A model generated the notes under the pieces. The model did not search any database, was not told the DNA's origin, and saw only the letters and a list, made by a program, of their open reading frames with translations. Source: an uncultured Flavobacteriia bacterium (GTDB lineage Bacteria > Bacteroidota > Bacteroidia > Flavobacteriales > Flavobacteriaceae). Taken from it: a stretch of DNA of 5,682 nucleotides. The position numbers were made by a program, and so were the translations under genes. Positions 1 to 5,682 of the stretch are shown in pieces (within the stretch, counting starts at the first letter, position 1; the number at the start of each line of letters is the position of its first letter). The stretch covers positions 1 through 5,682 of the forward strand of contig CAMLRV010000159.1 in the NCBI GenBank assembly GCA_946482495.1. The letters are read 5' to 3'.

Positions 1-160
1 AATTGAAAAAAACGAAACGTATTATATTAAAGTAAAACAACCCATTTATATCCACCAACTGTATTGGACAAGTTGGTCGGATAAAAAGGGGTTGCAATTT
101 AGAGATGATATCTATAATATAGATAAAACGTTATATGATAAGTTGAAATTAGGACACTAA
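1..160 (+). CDS. L,D-transpeptidase, YcbB/LdtD type, C-terminal end (partial)
   Basis: This is the last 52 codons of a gene that begins before the window; the frame opens at base 2 and stops with TAA at 158-160. The visible peptide contains PIYIHQLYWTSW followed by LQFRDDIYNID. This matches the characteristic C-terminal tail of large periplasmic L,D-transpeptidases of the YcbB/LdtD family, where a 'PVxxxYWTAW...FRxDIYxxD' segment follows the catalytic YkuD domain. Family members form 3-3 cross-links in peptidoglycan outside the inner membrane. The catalytic HGC-type motif lies upstream and cannot be checked here. The 3' end overlaps the convergent gene at 149-886 by 12 bp. The family call rests only on this tail, so the full domain order is inferred. 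Confidence 0.82.
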   Translation, partial: IEKNETYYIKVKQPIYIHQLYWTSWSDKKGLQFRDDIYNIDKTLYDKLKLGH

Positions 161-886
161 TTTCGATTTGTTTGCATATGTTCTTGATGGATGGTAAATA
201 AATAAAACCGATTTGTTTTTAATTGTTTCAATTAATTTCGGAGCTACTTCTGGTGAAACAGCAGGACAACCCTGACTTCTTCCAATGTAACCTAATTTGT
301 TAGCCGTTTTTTTAGAAACATATTCCGCACCATGAACTACAACAGATCTTTCTCTTGCTTTGTCATTTAAACCGTATTCTTGACCGTCTAATTTTAATGA
401 AAGTCCGTGTTTTCCATTGTAAGTTTCTCCTGTGATAAAAAATCCTAAACTGCTTTTGAAAGATTCGTTTTCGTTTGAAAAAGATTTAGCGTATTCTGTT
501 CCAGAATTCATTCCGTGAGAAACCAAAGTTTGGAAAACTACTTTTTTACATTCCATATCTATTACCCACATTCTTTCTTTTGTAGATGAGAAAGTAAAAT
601 CAACAATCGTTAAAAAATGATTTTTTACTTTTCCTAAATTATCTAATGAAGTGTAACCTTCAAAAGCTTTGCTAAATGCTTCTAAATTTGGTAAAGAGTA
701 TGCTCCTTTTTCAATTTCATTATATAAAATTTCAGTTTTTTCTTCAAAACTTAATATTTTATTCGCTGCTATTGTTGCTTCAGTTTTTGTATTTTCAGAT
801 TTATAGTTGCTTTTTGATACTTTTTGGTTATTCGAAAAATTTAAAATAAATCCTAAAAAAACTAGGGGTAAAAACTTGTAACTCAT
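149..886 (-). CDS. Murein L,D-transpeptidase catalytic domain protein (YkuD_2 family), exported
   Basis: A 245-residue protein. The N-terminus (MSYKFLPLVFLGFILNF) is a basic-hydrophobic signal peptide or signal anchor; there is no lipobox cysteine. A low-complexity Ser/Asn/Lys/Thr linker runs to about residue 45. The C-terminal part (about 90-235) resembles the YkuD_2-type L,D-transpeptidase fold: LVSHGMNSG near 122-129, a VVVHG segment with His185, and GRSQGCPAV with the presumed nucleophile Cys207. Known family members are thought to act on peptidoglycan stem peptides in the periplasm; the exact reaction of this subfamily is poorly defined. The frame can be extended to a TTG at 923-925, but that codon lies inside the -7 promoter element, so the ATG at 884-886 is chosen. 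It also begins exactly at the signal peptide. The 3' end overlaps the convergent YcbB-type gene, giving two different transpeptidase-fold genes tail to tail. A substrate or accessory relation between the two is inference. Confidence 0.88.
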   Translation of the reverse strand: MSYKFLPLVFLGFILNFSNNQKVSKSNYKSENTKTEATIAANKILSFEEKTEILYNEIEKGAYSLPNLEAFSKAFEGYTSLDNLGKVKNHFLTIVDFTFSSTKERMWVIDMECKKVVFQTLVSHGMNSGTEYAKSFSNENESFKSSLGFFITGETYNGKHGLSLKLDGQEYGLNDKARERSVVVHGAEYVSKKTANKLGYIGRSQGCPAVSPEVAPKLIETIKNKSVLFIYHPSRTYANKSKLVS

Positions 887-922
887 TGTTAATCTTAATC
901 TTAATTTGTTGTGTTGATGTCG

Positions 923-930
923 CAAATATA
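923..930 (-). promoter_or_regulatory. Bacteroidota-type -7 promoter element for the YkuD_2 gene
   Basis: On the minus strand this reads TATATTTG, an exact match to the Bacteroidota TAnnTTTG consensus recognised by the primary sigma factor of this phylum. Transcription would start a few bases downstream, near 917, leaving a leader of about 30 bases before the ATG at 886. The expected -33 TTTG/TTG is not clear; the stretch at about 947-957 is only T-rich on this strand. That may mean the promoter needs an activator, for which the direct repeat at 980-1017 is a candidate site. Confidence 0.7.
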
Positions 931-979
931 AAAGTTATTTCGAATAAAAAAAATAAAATGATGTTTTTTAACGATTATT

Positions 980-1017
980 TTTTGCATTTCGTCGATTATT
1001 TTGCATTTCGTCGATTT
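980..1017. repeat. Two-copy 19-bp tandem direct repeat, operator-like
   Basis: Two adjacent copies of TTTTGCATTTCGTCGATT(A/T) occupy 980-998 and 999-1017 and differ only in the last base. A degenerate further half (ACGATTA at 971-977, 21 bp before TCGATTA at 992-998) may extend the array. The GC-containing core GCATTTCGTCGA stands out in very AT-rich surroundings. The repeat lies about 50-87 bp upstream of the -7 element of the minus-strand gene, a normal activator position, and 76-114 bp upstream of the candidate plus-strand promoter. A direct repeat with a period near two helical turns fits a regulator binding head to tail, such as LytTR-type response regulators. That assignment is inference; the repeat itself is seen directly. 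Confidence 0.75.
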
Positions 1018-1092
1018 TTCTTACACTAAAAACTCTTTAAAATAGCTAATCTTCAGATTTACAACACATTACGATGTTTTTGTGATAATTTA

Positions 1093-1121
1093 TTGGATTT
1101 TAAAATTTAACATTATTTTTA
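1093..1121 (+). promoter_or_regulatory. Candidate promoter for the DUF5916 gene
   Basis: TTG at 1093-1095 and TATTTTTA at 1114-1121 are separated by 18 bp, within the 17-23 bp range of Bacteroidota promoters. The -7 box departs from TAnnTTTG only in the final base. A start near 1127 would give a leader of about 50 bases without a Shine-Dalgarno sequence, as is usual in this phylum. In such AT-rich DNA near-matches arise by chance, so this is tentative. Confidence 0.4.
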
Positions 1122-1177
1122 GAAACAAAACAAGTTACAAAGCTACTAACCGTCTTTATTGTATAACATAATATTCT

Positions 1178-3616
1178 ATGAATTTAATTAAATTAGTTAG
1201 CGGCCTCGTGTTTGTTTCTCAGTTTTCAATTGCACAAGAAAACACAGTTGAAATTGAAAATGTGAAAAAGAAAATAAATGCAATTAAATCTAATTCGTCA
1301 ATTAAGGTTGATGGTGATTTAAATGAAGCTGATTGGCAAAATGTTCCAGTTGCAAAAGATTTTATCATGTTTGATCCAGATAATGGAAAACCTGAAAAAA
1401 AGGAATTAAGAACAGAAGTTAAAGTGTTATACGATAATGACGCTGTATATATAGGTGCGATTTTATATGACAATGAACCCGATAAAATTTTAAGAGAACT
1501 TTCTGAACGTGACGATTTTGGTGCCGCTGATTTCTTCGGAGTTTTTATTAATGGTTTTAATGATGGGCAACAAGAATATAGCTTTTTCGTTAATGCATCT
1601 AGCGGACAAGCAGATTGTATTCGTACTAGTAATCAAGGTGAAGATTTTTCTTGGGATGCGATTTGGCATTGTCAATCAAAAATCACCAATGAAGGCTGGC
1701 AAGTGGAAATGAAAATTCCTTATGCCGCTTTGCGTTTCTCAAAAGAAGATAAACAAACTTGGGGAATTCAGTTTTTCAGAGAAGTACGTCGTTTACGTCA
1801 AAAATTTACTTGGAATCCAGTAGACAATAAAAAAGGTTCGTTTACACAACAAGCTGGAGTTTTAGAAGGAATTGAAAAAATTGATACACCAACTCGTTTG
1901 TTTCTAATTCCATATTCTTCTTTTTATTTAAATAGTTTAGGAGAAGAAAAATCTTTCGGAACAATTAAAGGTGGATTAGATTTAAAATACGGATTAACCG
2001 ATGCTTTTACTTTGGACATGGTTTTGATTCCCGATTTTGGTCAAACAAAATTTGATAACAAAATTTTAAATCTTGGTCCGTTCGAACAAATATTTAACGA
2101 AAACCGACCTTTTTTCACTGAAGGAACTGATTTATTTAATAAAGGTGATCTTTTCTATTCGAGAAGAATCGGTCAAGGACCAAGTACTTATCCTGCTACC
2201 ACCGCAGATGAAGAAGTAATTGAATATCCAAACACAGTAGATTTACTTAATGCGGTTAAAGTTTCAGGAAGAACAAAAGATGGTTTAGGTATCGGATTTC
2301 TAAATTCAGTAACTAAAAAAACGGATGTAGTTATTCGTGATGTAGTAACTGGTAATGAAAGAATTGAAACTGTAGAGCCATTAGCTAATTATAATGTGAT
2401 GGTTTTTGATCAACGTTTCAATGGAAATTCATCGGTTTCTTTAATCAATACTAATGTAACAAGAGATGGTGATTTTAGAGATGCGAATGTAACAGCAACA
2501 GCTTTCGATTTAAATACAAAAAAGAATACTTACAATGCTAGCGGAGCTTTTAGATATAGTTATGTAAACGATAATTTAAGTTTAGAAAAGAAAAATGGGG
2601 TTTCAAGTTATTTATATTTAGGAGAAACTTCAGGAAATTATAGATATTCTGTTAGTGGTGAATATATTTCTAAAGATTTTGATAACAACGATTTAGGAGT
2701 TAATTTTCAAACTAACTATCATACATTAAGCGGAAACATTAATTATAGAACTTTAAATCCAACCAAAAAATTAAATGGTTTCAGAATGGGTTTAAATTCG
2801 TTTTTTCAGTTTAATAATGATTCCAACTATTTGCAAGAACAAAGTGTAAATTTCAACATGAATTTAACTACAAAGAAAAATCACGCAGCCGGATTTAATT
2901 TATCTGGAAGATTATTTGATGTGTATGACTATTACGATTCGAGAGTTGCTGGAAGATATACGGTTTATCCGAAATATTATAATTCATCGGCATGGATTTC
3001 TACAAATTATAATAATAAATTCGCTTTTGATGTGAGTTCTAATTATGGTTTTGCAGAACAAAAAGGATGGTGGTTTTCAGGTTTAAATGTGAGTCCAAGA
3101 TATCGCTTTAGCAATAAATTAATGATGGTATATAATGTAAATTATAATGTGGAGAAAAACGATTTGGGTTGGATTGGAATCGATTCTAACGGGGAAATTG
3201 TATACGCAAGAAGAAACAAACAAACCATTGAAAACGGTTTAGAAGGAAAATATTCTATCAATTCAAGAATGAATTTTAAATTGAATTTCCGTCATTATTG
3301 GTCATTCGCAGAAAATAAAAGTACCTACCGTTTATTAGAAAATGGGAAGGTAGCAGAGTATGCGTATAACATAAATAAAAATTCCAACTTCAATGCATTA
3401 AACTTCGATTTATCTTACAGTTGGTGGTTTGCGCCAGGAAGTCAAATGTCGGTTTTATATAGAAGTAACGCCGGAATTTTCCAACGTAGTATTGATAAAG
3501 ATATCAGTTACCAAGCAAAACAAGTTTTCAATCACGAACAATTAAACCATACTTTTTCTATTAGTTTGCGTTATTTTATCGATTATAATCAAGCCAAAAA
3601 CGTGTTTAAATCATAA
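1178..3616 (+). CDS. CBM9-like/DUF5916 domain outer-membrane protein
   Basis: An 812-residue protein starting with a short signal peptide (MNLIKLVSGLVFVSQFSIAQ, likely cleaved around residue 19-20). Residues about 40-235 form a carbohydrate-binding family 9-like beta-sandwich: the opening signature IKVDGDLNEADW (42-53), VLYDNDAVYIGAILYDNEP (83-101), the FFGVFING...YSFFVNASG-like core (119-143) and EGWQVEMKIPYAALRF-like strands (173-187). From about 236 to the end is the DUF5916 region, entered through LDMVLIPDFGQ (279-289) and NENRPFFTEGTDLF (307-320), both highly typical of the family. The long C-terminal part is rich in Tyr/Phe/Asn with alternating polar-hydrophobic strands up to FSISLRYFIDY near 793-803, consistent with an outer-membrane beta-barrel. 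Family function is not established; surface glycan binding or transport is a guess. No lipobox, frameshift or truncation is seen, and the length is normal. It is divergent from the YkuD_2 gene and ends 39 bp before gpmI with no terminator between, so read-through into gpmI is possible. Confidence 0.88.
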   Translation: MNLIKLVSGLVFVSQFSIAQENTVEIENVKKKINAIKSNSSIKVDGDLNEADWQNVPVAKDFIMFDPDNGKPEKKELRTEVKVLYDNDAVYIGAILYDNEPDKILRELSERDDFGAADFFGVFINGFNDGQQEYSFFVNASSGQADCIRTSNQGEDFSWDAIWHCQSKITNEGWQVEMKIPYAALRFSKEDKQTWGIQFFREVRRLRQKFTWNPVDNKKGSFTQQAGVLEGIEKIDTPTRLFLIPYSSFYLNSLGEEKSFGTIKGGLDLKYGLTDAFTLDMVLIPDFGQTKFDNKILNLGPFEQIFNENRPFFTEGTDLFNKGDLFYSRRIGQGPSTYPATTADEEVIEYPNTVDLLNAVKVSGRTKDGLGIGFLNSVTKKTDVVIRDVVTGNERIETVEPLANYNVMVFDQRFNGNSSVSLINTNVTRDGDFRDANVTATAFDLNTKKNTYNASGAFRYSYVNDNLSLEKKNGVSSYLYLGETSGNYRYSVSGEYISKDFDNNDLGVNFQTNYHTLSGNINYRTLNPTKKLNGFRMGLNSFFQFNNDSNYLQEQSVNFNMNLTTKKNHAAGFNLSGRLFDVYDYYDSRVAGRYTVYPKYYNSSAWISTNYNNKFAFDVSSNYGFAEQKGWWFSGLNVSPRYRFSNKLMMVYNVNYNVEKNDLGWIGIDSNGEIVYARRNKQTIENGLEGKYSINSRMNFKLNFRHYWSFAENKSTYRLLENGKVAEYAYNINKNSNFNALNFDLSYSWWFAPGSQMSVLYRSNAGIFQRSIDKDISYQAKQVFNHEQLNHTFSISLRYFIDYNQAKNVFKS

Positions 3617-3621
3617 GGTAA

Positions 3622-3629
3622 TTTTTTTG
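3622..3629 (+). promoter_or_regulatory. Weak candidate -7 element before gpmI
   Basis: TTTTTTTG at 3622-3629 matches TAnnTTTG at all but the second position and would start transcription about 20 bases before the ATG at 3656. No clear TTG is found at the expected -33 distance (the sequence there is GTGTTTAAA). gpmI may therefore have its own weak promoter, be read through from the gene upstream, or both. The 39-bp gap contains no hairpin. Confidence 0.3.
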
Positions 3630-3655
3630 TAAATTCGTGGCTTAAATAATACACA

Positions 3656-5164
3656 ATGAGCAAAAAAGTAATTTTAATGATTTTGGATGGTTGGGGACAT
3701 TCGCCAGACCCGAAAGTATCCGCTATTGACAACGCCAATACACCTTTTATAGATTCACTATATAAAAATTATCCTAATGCCGAATTGCGCACAGACGGAC
3801 TTCATGTAGGTTTGCCTGAAGGACAAATGGGAAATTCGGAAGTGGGCCACATGAATTTAGGTGCAGGCCGAATTGTATATCAAGATTTAGCTAAAATTAA
3901 TTTAGCCGTTCAAAACCATACCTTAAAAAACGAAAAACCATTAATTGATGCTTTCAATTATGCTAAAGCGAATAACAAAAATGTGCACTTTTTAGGCTTA
4001 GTTTCTGATGGTGGTGTACATTCTCATACTTCACATTTACGCGGATTAATTGAAGCAGCTCATGAAAATGGTGTTTCAAATATGTTTGTTCACGCTTTTA
4101 CCGATGGTCGTGATGTGGATCCGAAATCAGGTAAAAAATACATTCTAGATTTACAAGATTTTCTAATCAATACGAATGCAAAATTAGCTTCTGTTGTGGG
4201 TAGATATTATGCGATGGATAGAGATAAACGTTGGGAACGAATTAAATTGGCGTATGATTTAATTGTAAATGGAATCGGAGAAAAAACAACGGATTTAGTA
4301 GGAAGCATTCAAAAAAGTTATGATAATGATGTTACAGATGAATTTATCAAACCTTTATTAGCTGAAAATGCACAGACCATTCAAGAAGATGATGTGGTGA
4401 TTTTCTTTAATTTCCGTACAGATAGAGGACGAGAATTAACAGAAGCGCTTTCTCAAACCGATTTCCATGAGCAAAACATGCATAAACTACCTCTATATTA
4501 TGTGACGCTTACTAATTACGACGATACCTACGAAAATGTTCATGTGATTTATGATAAAGATAATATTACGGAAACGTTGGGTGAAGTGATTTCAAAAGCT
4601 GGAAAAAAACAAATCCGAATTGCAGAAACGGAGAAATATCCACACGTTACGTTTTTCTTTTCTGGTGGAAGAGAAGAACCATTTGATGGTGAATCACGCA
4701 TTTTAAAAAATTCTCCAAAAGTGGCCACTTACGATTTACAACCAGAAATGAGTGCTTTCGAATTGAAAGATGCCTTAGTCCCAGAATTGCAAAAAGGCGA
4801 AGTGGATTTTGTATGTTTAAATTTTGCGAATGGCGATATGGTAGGGCACACCGGAAGTATGCCAGCTGCAATTAAAGCGTGTGAAGCGGTTGATGTTTGT
4901 GTGAAAGAAATTATCGAAACGGCTTTAGCGAAAAATTACACAACTATTGTAATTGCCGATCATGGAAATTGTGAAACGATGATTAACCCTGATGGTTCAC
5001 CAAATACGGCTCATACAACCAATCCAGTTCCAGTGATTTTAGTGGATAATGATAAAATCAATATTCAATCTGGCGTTTTAGGTGATGTAGCACCAACAAT
5101 TTTAGATTTAATGGGAATTGCTCAGCCTGATGCTATGACACAACATTCATTGTTATTGAAATAA
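3656..5164 (+). CDS. gpmI: 2,3-bisphosphoglycerate-independent phosphoglycerate mutase
   Basis: A 502-residue cytosolic enzyme of the alkaline phosphatase superfamily that interconverts 3- and 2-phosphoglycerate in glycolysis and gluconeogenesis, using two Mn2+ ions and a phosphoserine intermediate. The length is normal. Every key residue is visible: Asp11 in LMILDGWG; the nucleophile Ser61 in MGNSEVGHMNLG; the substrate-binding segments VSDGGVHSH (His122), FTDGRDVDP (150-156), GRYYAMDRD (182-190), FRTDRGRE (Arg254, Arg257) and TEKYPH (Lys327); and the metal ligands Asp394/His398 in ANGDMVGHTG, Asp435/His436 in IADHGNCE and His453 in NTAHTTNPVP. These correspond, with a constant small offset in the C-terminal half, to ligands known from the Geobacillus stearothermophilus enzyme. 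The start at MSKKVILMIL fits the usual N-terminus, directly before the first metal-binding motif. It is followed immediately by a terminator hairpin, so it is the last gene of its transcript. Confidence 0.98.
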   Translation: MSKKVILMILDGWGHSPDPKVSAIDNANTPFIDSLYKNYPNAELRTDGLHVGLPEGQMGNSEVGHMNLGAGRIVYQDLAKINLAVQNHTLKNEKPLIDAFNYAKANNKNVHFLGLVSDGGVHSHTSHLRGLIEAAHENGVSNMFVHAFTDGRDVDPKSGKKYILDLQDFLINTNAKLASVVGRYYAMDRDKRWERIKLAYDLIVNGIGEKTTDLVGSIQKSYDNDVTDEFIKPLLAENAQTIQEDDVVIFFNFRTDRGRELTEALSQTDFHEQNMHKLPLYYVTLTNYDDTYENVHVIYDKDNITETLGEVISKAGKKQIRIAETEKYPHVTFFFSGGREEPFDGESRILKNSPKVATYDLQPEMSAFELKDALVPELQKGEVDFVCLNFANGDMVGHTGSMPAAIKACEAVDVCVKEIIETALAKNYTTIVIADHGNCETMINPDGSPNTAHTTNPVPVILVDNDKINIQSGVLGDVAPTILDLMGIAQPDAMTQHSLLLK

Positions 5165-5194
5165 AAAAAAACTCCCAATTTGGGAGTTTTTTTT
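5163..5194. terminator. Bidirectional intrinsic terminator between gpmI and engB
   Basis: The stem ACTCCCA (5171-5177) pairs with TGGGAGT (5181-5187) around the loop ATT, and is extended by an A-tract on the left (5163-5170) and a T-tract on the right (5187-5194). Read from the plus strand the T-run ends gpmI transcription; read from the minus strand the complementary U-tract ends engB transcription. It starts within the gpmI stop codon and lies between two convergent genes, exactly where a shared terminator is expected. Confidence 0.93.
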
Positions 5195-5225
5195 AATCCG
5201 TCTAAATCCTTAAAATCTGCGTGCC
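5193..5225. repeat. Short AATCC-type repeat motif in the gpmI-engB gap
   Basis: After the terminator, three related cores, AATCC (5195-5199), AATCC (5205-5209) and AATCT (5214-5218), recur every 9-10 bp and end in GCGTGCC (5219-5225). This internally periodic, non-coding pattern resembles small dispersed intergenic repeats that I associate with flavobacterial genomes, but that recollection cannot be verified here. It could equally be chance periodicity. Confidence 0.3.
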
Positions 5226-5249
5226 AATTAAATAAAGTCCAAATTATCA

Positions 5250-5682
5250 TTACATAAAATCAGAACCCGAAAATAATTCTTGATTTACAGAATCTATATA
5301 ATTTAATATTTCTTCTTTGCCTAATCCGCTTTCAGCTGAACTAATAAAGTATTGTGGCATTTCTTCCCAACTATTAGCTAGTAAATTTTTCTTATAAGCA
5401 GAAACGTGCTTTTGAATATGTGTTACACCTAATTTATCTGCTTTTGTAAAAATAATACAAAACGGAATTTCGCTTTCCCCTAAATATTCTAAAAATTCAG
5501 TATCAATTTTTTGTGGTTCGTGTCTAATATCTACTAAAACAAAGGCACAAATTAATTGCTCTCTAGTTTCAAAATAGTCGGTAATAAATTGCTGAAATTT
5601 CGCTTTTGTTGTTTTAGAAACTTTGGCATAACCATAACCTGGTAAATCTACCAAATGCCAATTTTTGTTAATTAAAAAATGA
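5250..5682 (-). CDS. engB: Ribosome biogenesis GTPase EngB (YihA/YsxC), N-terminus missing
   Basis: The C-terminal 143 or so residues of a TrmE-Era-EngA-like small GTPase required for late assembly of the 50S ribosomal subunit; family members are usually near 200 residues. The frame stays open to the window edge, reading HFLINKNWH before LVDLPGYGYAKV, so the TTG at 5652-5654 is an internal leucine codon and not a start. Visible GTPase motifs are G3 (DLPGYG), G4 (TKAD, in CIIFTKADKLG) and G5 (SSAES, in YFISSAESGLG). The G1 P-loop and G2 lie outside the window. The DLPGYGYAKV and LVDIRH segments are specific to EngB rather than Era or EngA. The gene ends at TAA 5250-5252, converging on gpmI, with the shared terminator 56 bp beyond its stop. 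No frameshift or lost motif is seen in the part present. Confidence 0.95.
   Translation of the reverse strand, partial: HFLINKNWHLVDLPGYGYAKVSKTTKAKFQQFITDYFETREQLICAFVLVDIRHEPQKIDTEFLEYLGESEIPFCIIFTKADKLGVTHIQKHVSAYKKNLLANSWEEMPQYFISSAESGLGKEEILNYIDSVNQELFSGSDFM

Noticed and set aside
217..236. AT-only inverted repeat around TTAATTGTTTCAATTAA near the end of the YkuD_2 gene, considered as a terminator for the upstream plus-strand gene
   Set aside because: The stem has almost no GC pairs, lies inside coding sequence and lacks a following T-tract on the plus strand.
1066..1077. Small inverted repeat ACAT-TACG-ATGT in the divergent intergenic region
   Set aside because: The stem is only four base pairs and AT-rich, which is expected by chance here; it is not enough for an operator or terminator call.
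1219..1473. 84-codon open frame on the minus strand inside the DUF5916 gene
   Set aside because: It lies wholly antisense to a well-supported CBM9-like coding region and has no recognisable domain or promoter; it is a shadow frame.
1490..1712. Two overlapping short frames (minus 1490-1675, plus 1509-1712) within the DUF5916 gene
   Set aside because: Both are out of frame with conserved family motifs on the coding strand and show no protein-like features of their own.
4647..4871. 74-codon open frame on the minus strand inside gpmI
   Set aside because: It is antisense to the conserved metal-binding region of gpmI and has no initiation context or known motif.
5652..5654. TTG as a possible start of a short EngB-like protein
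   Set aside because: The frame continues upstream to the window edge with EngB-like residues (NWH before LVDLPGYG), and a protein starting here would lack the P-loop; the gene is cut by the window, not truncated.
1..5682. A novel defence, mobile or biosynthetic system
   Set aside because: All long frames are assigned to envelope or housekeeping families; there is no transposase, integrase, repeat-spacer array, toxin-antitoxin pair or unusual composition.

Overview
The window looks like a chromosomal segment from a Bacteroidota bacterium, most likely a flavobacterium. The grounds are the strong AT bias, the absence of Shine-Dalgarno sequences before the genes, a textbook TAnnTTTG-type -7 element, and a gene set typical of that group (a YkuD_2-type L,D-transpeptidase, a DUF5916/CBM9-like outer-membrane protein, and GpmI as phosphoglycerate mutase). 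I see no mobile element, CRISPR array, tRNA or rRNA, and no sign of a defence or biosynthetic island. It reads as ordinary core-genome sequence with some regulatory detail.

Layout. Bases 1-160 (+) hold the last 52 codons of a YcbB-type L,D-transpeptidase. It converges on, and overlaps by 12 bp, a second and unrelated-looking L,D-transpeptidase-fold protein (149-886, -). Bases 887-1177 form a divergent intergenic region. It holds a near-consensus promoter for the minus-strand gene, a perfect-phase 19-bp tandem direct repeat that looks like an operator (980-1017), and a weaker promoter for the plus-strand gene. Bases 1178-3616 (+) encode an 812-residue exported CBM9-like/DUF5916 protein of unknown function. 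Only 39 bp later comes gpmI (3656-5164, +), encoding the glycolytic cofactor-independent phosphoglycerate mutase with all metal ligands intact. A strong, A/T-flanked hairpin (about 5163-5194) can terminate transcription from both sides. It separates gpmI from the convergent engB (5250 to the window edge, -), a ribosome-assembly GTPase whose start and P-loop lie beyond the window.

Functionally the left part concerns the cell envelope (two peptidoglycan cross-linking or remodelling enzymes and one outer-membrane protein), while the right part is housekeeping (glycolysis/gluconeogenesis and 50S subunit maturation). No single pathway joins them. The least explained pieces are the tandem operator-like repeat between the divergent envelope genes and the function of the DUF5916 protein.
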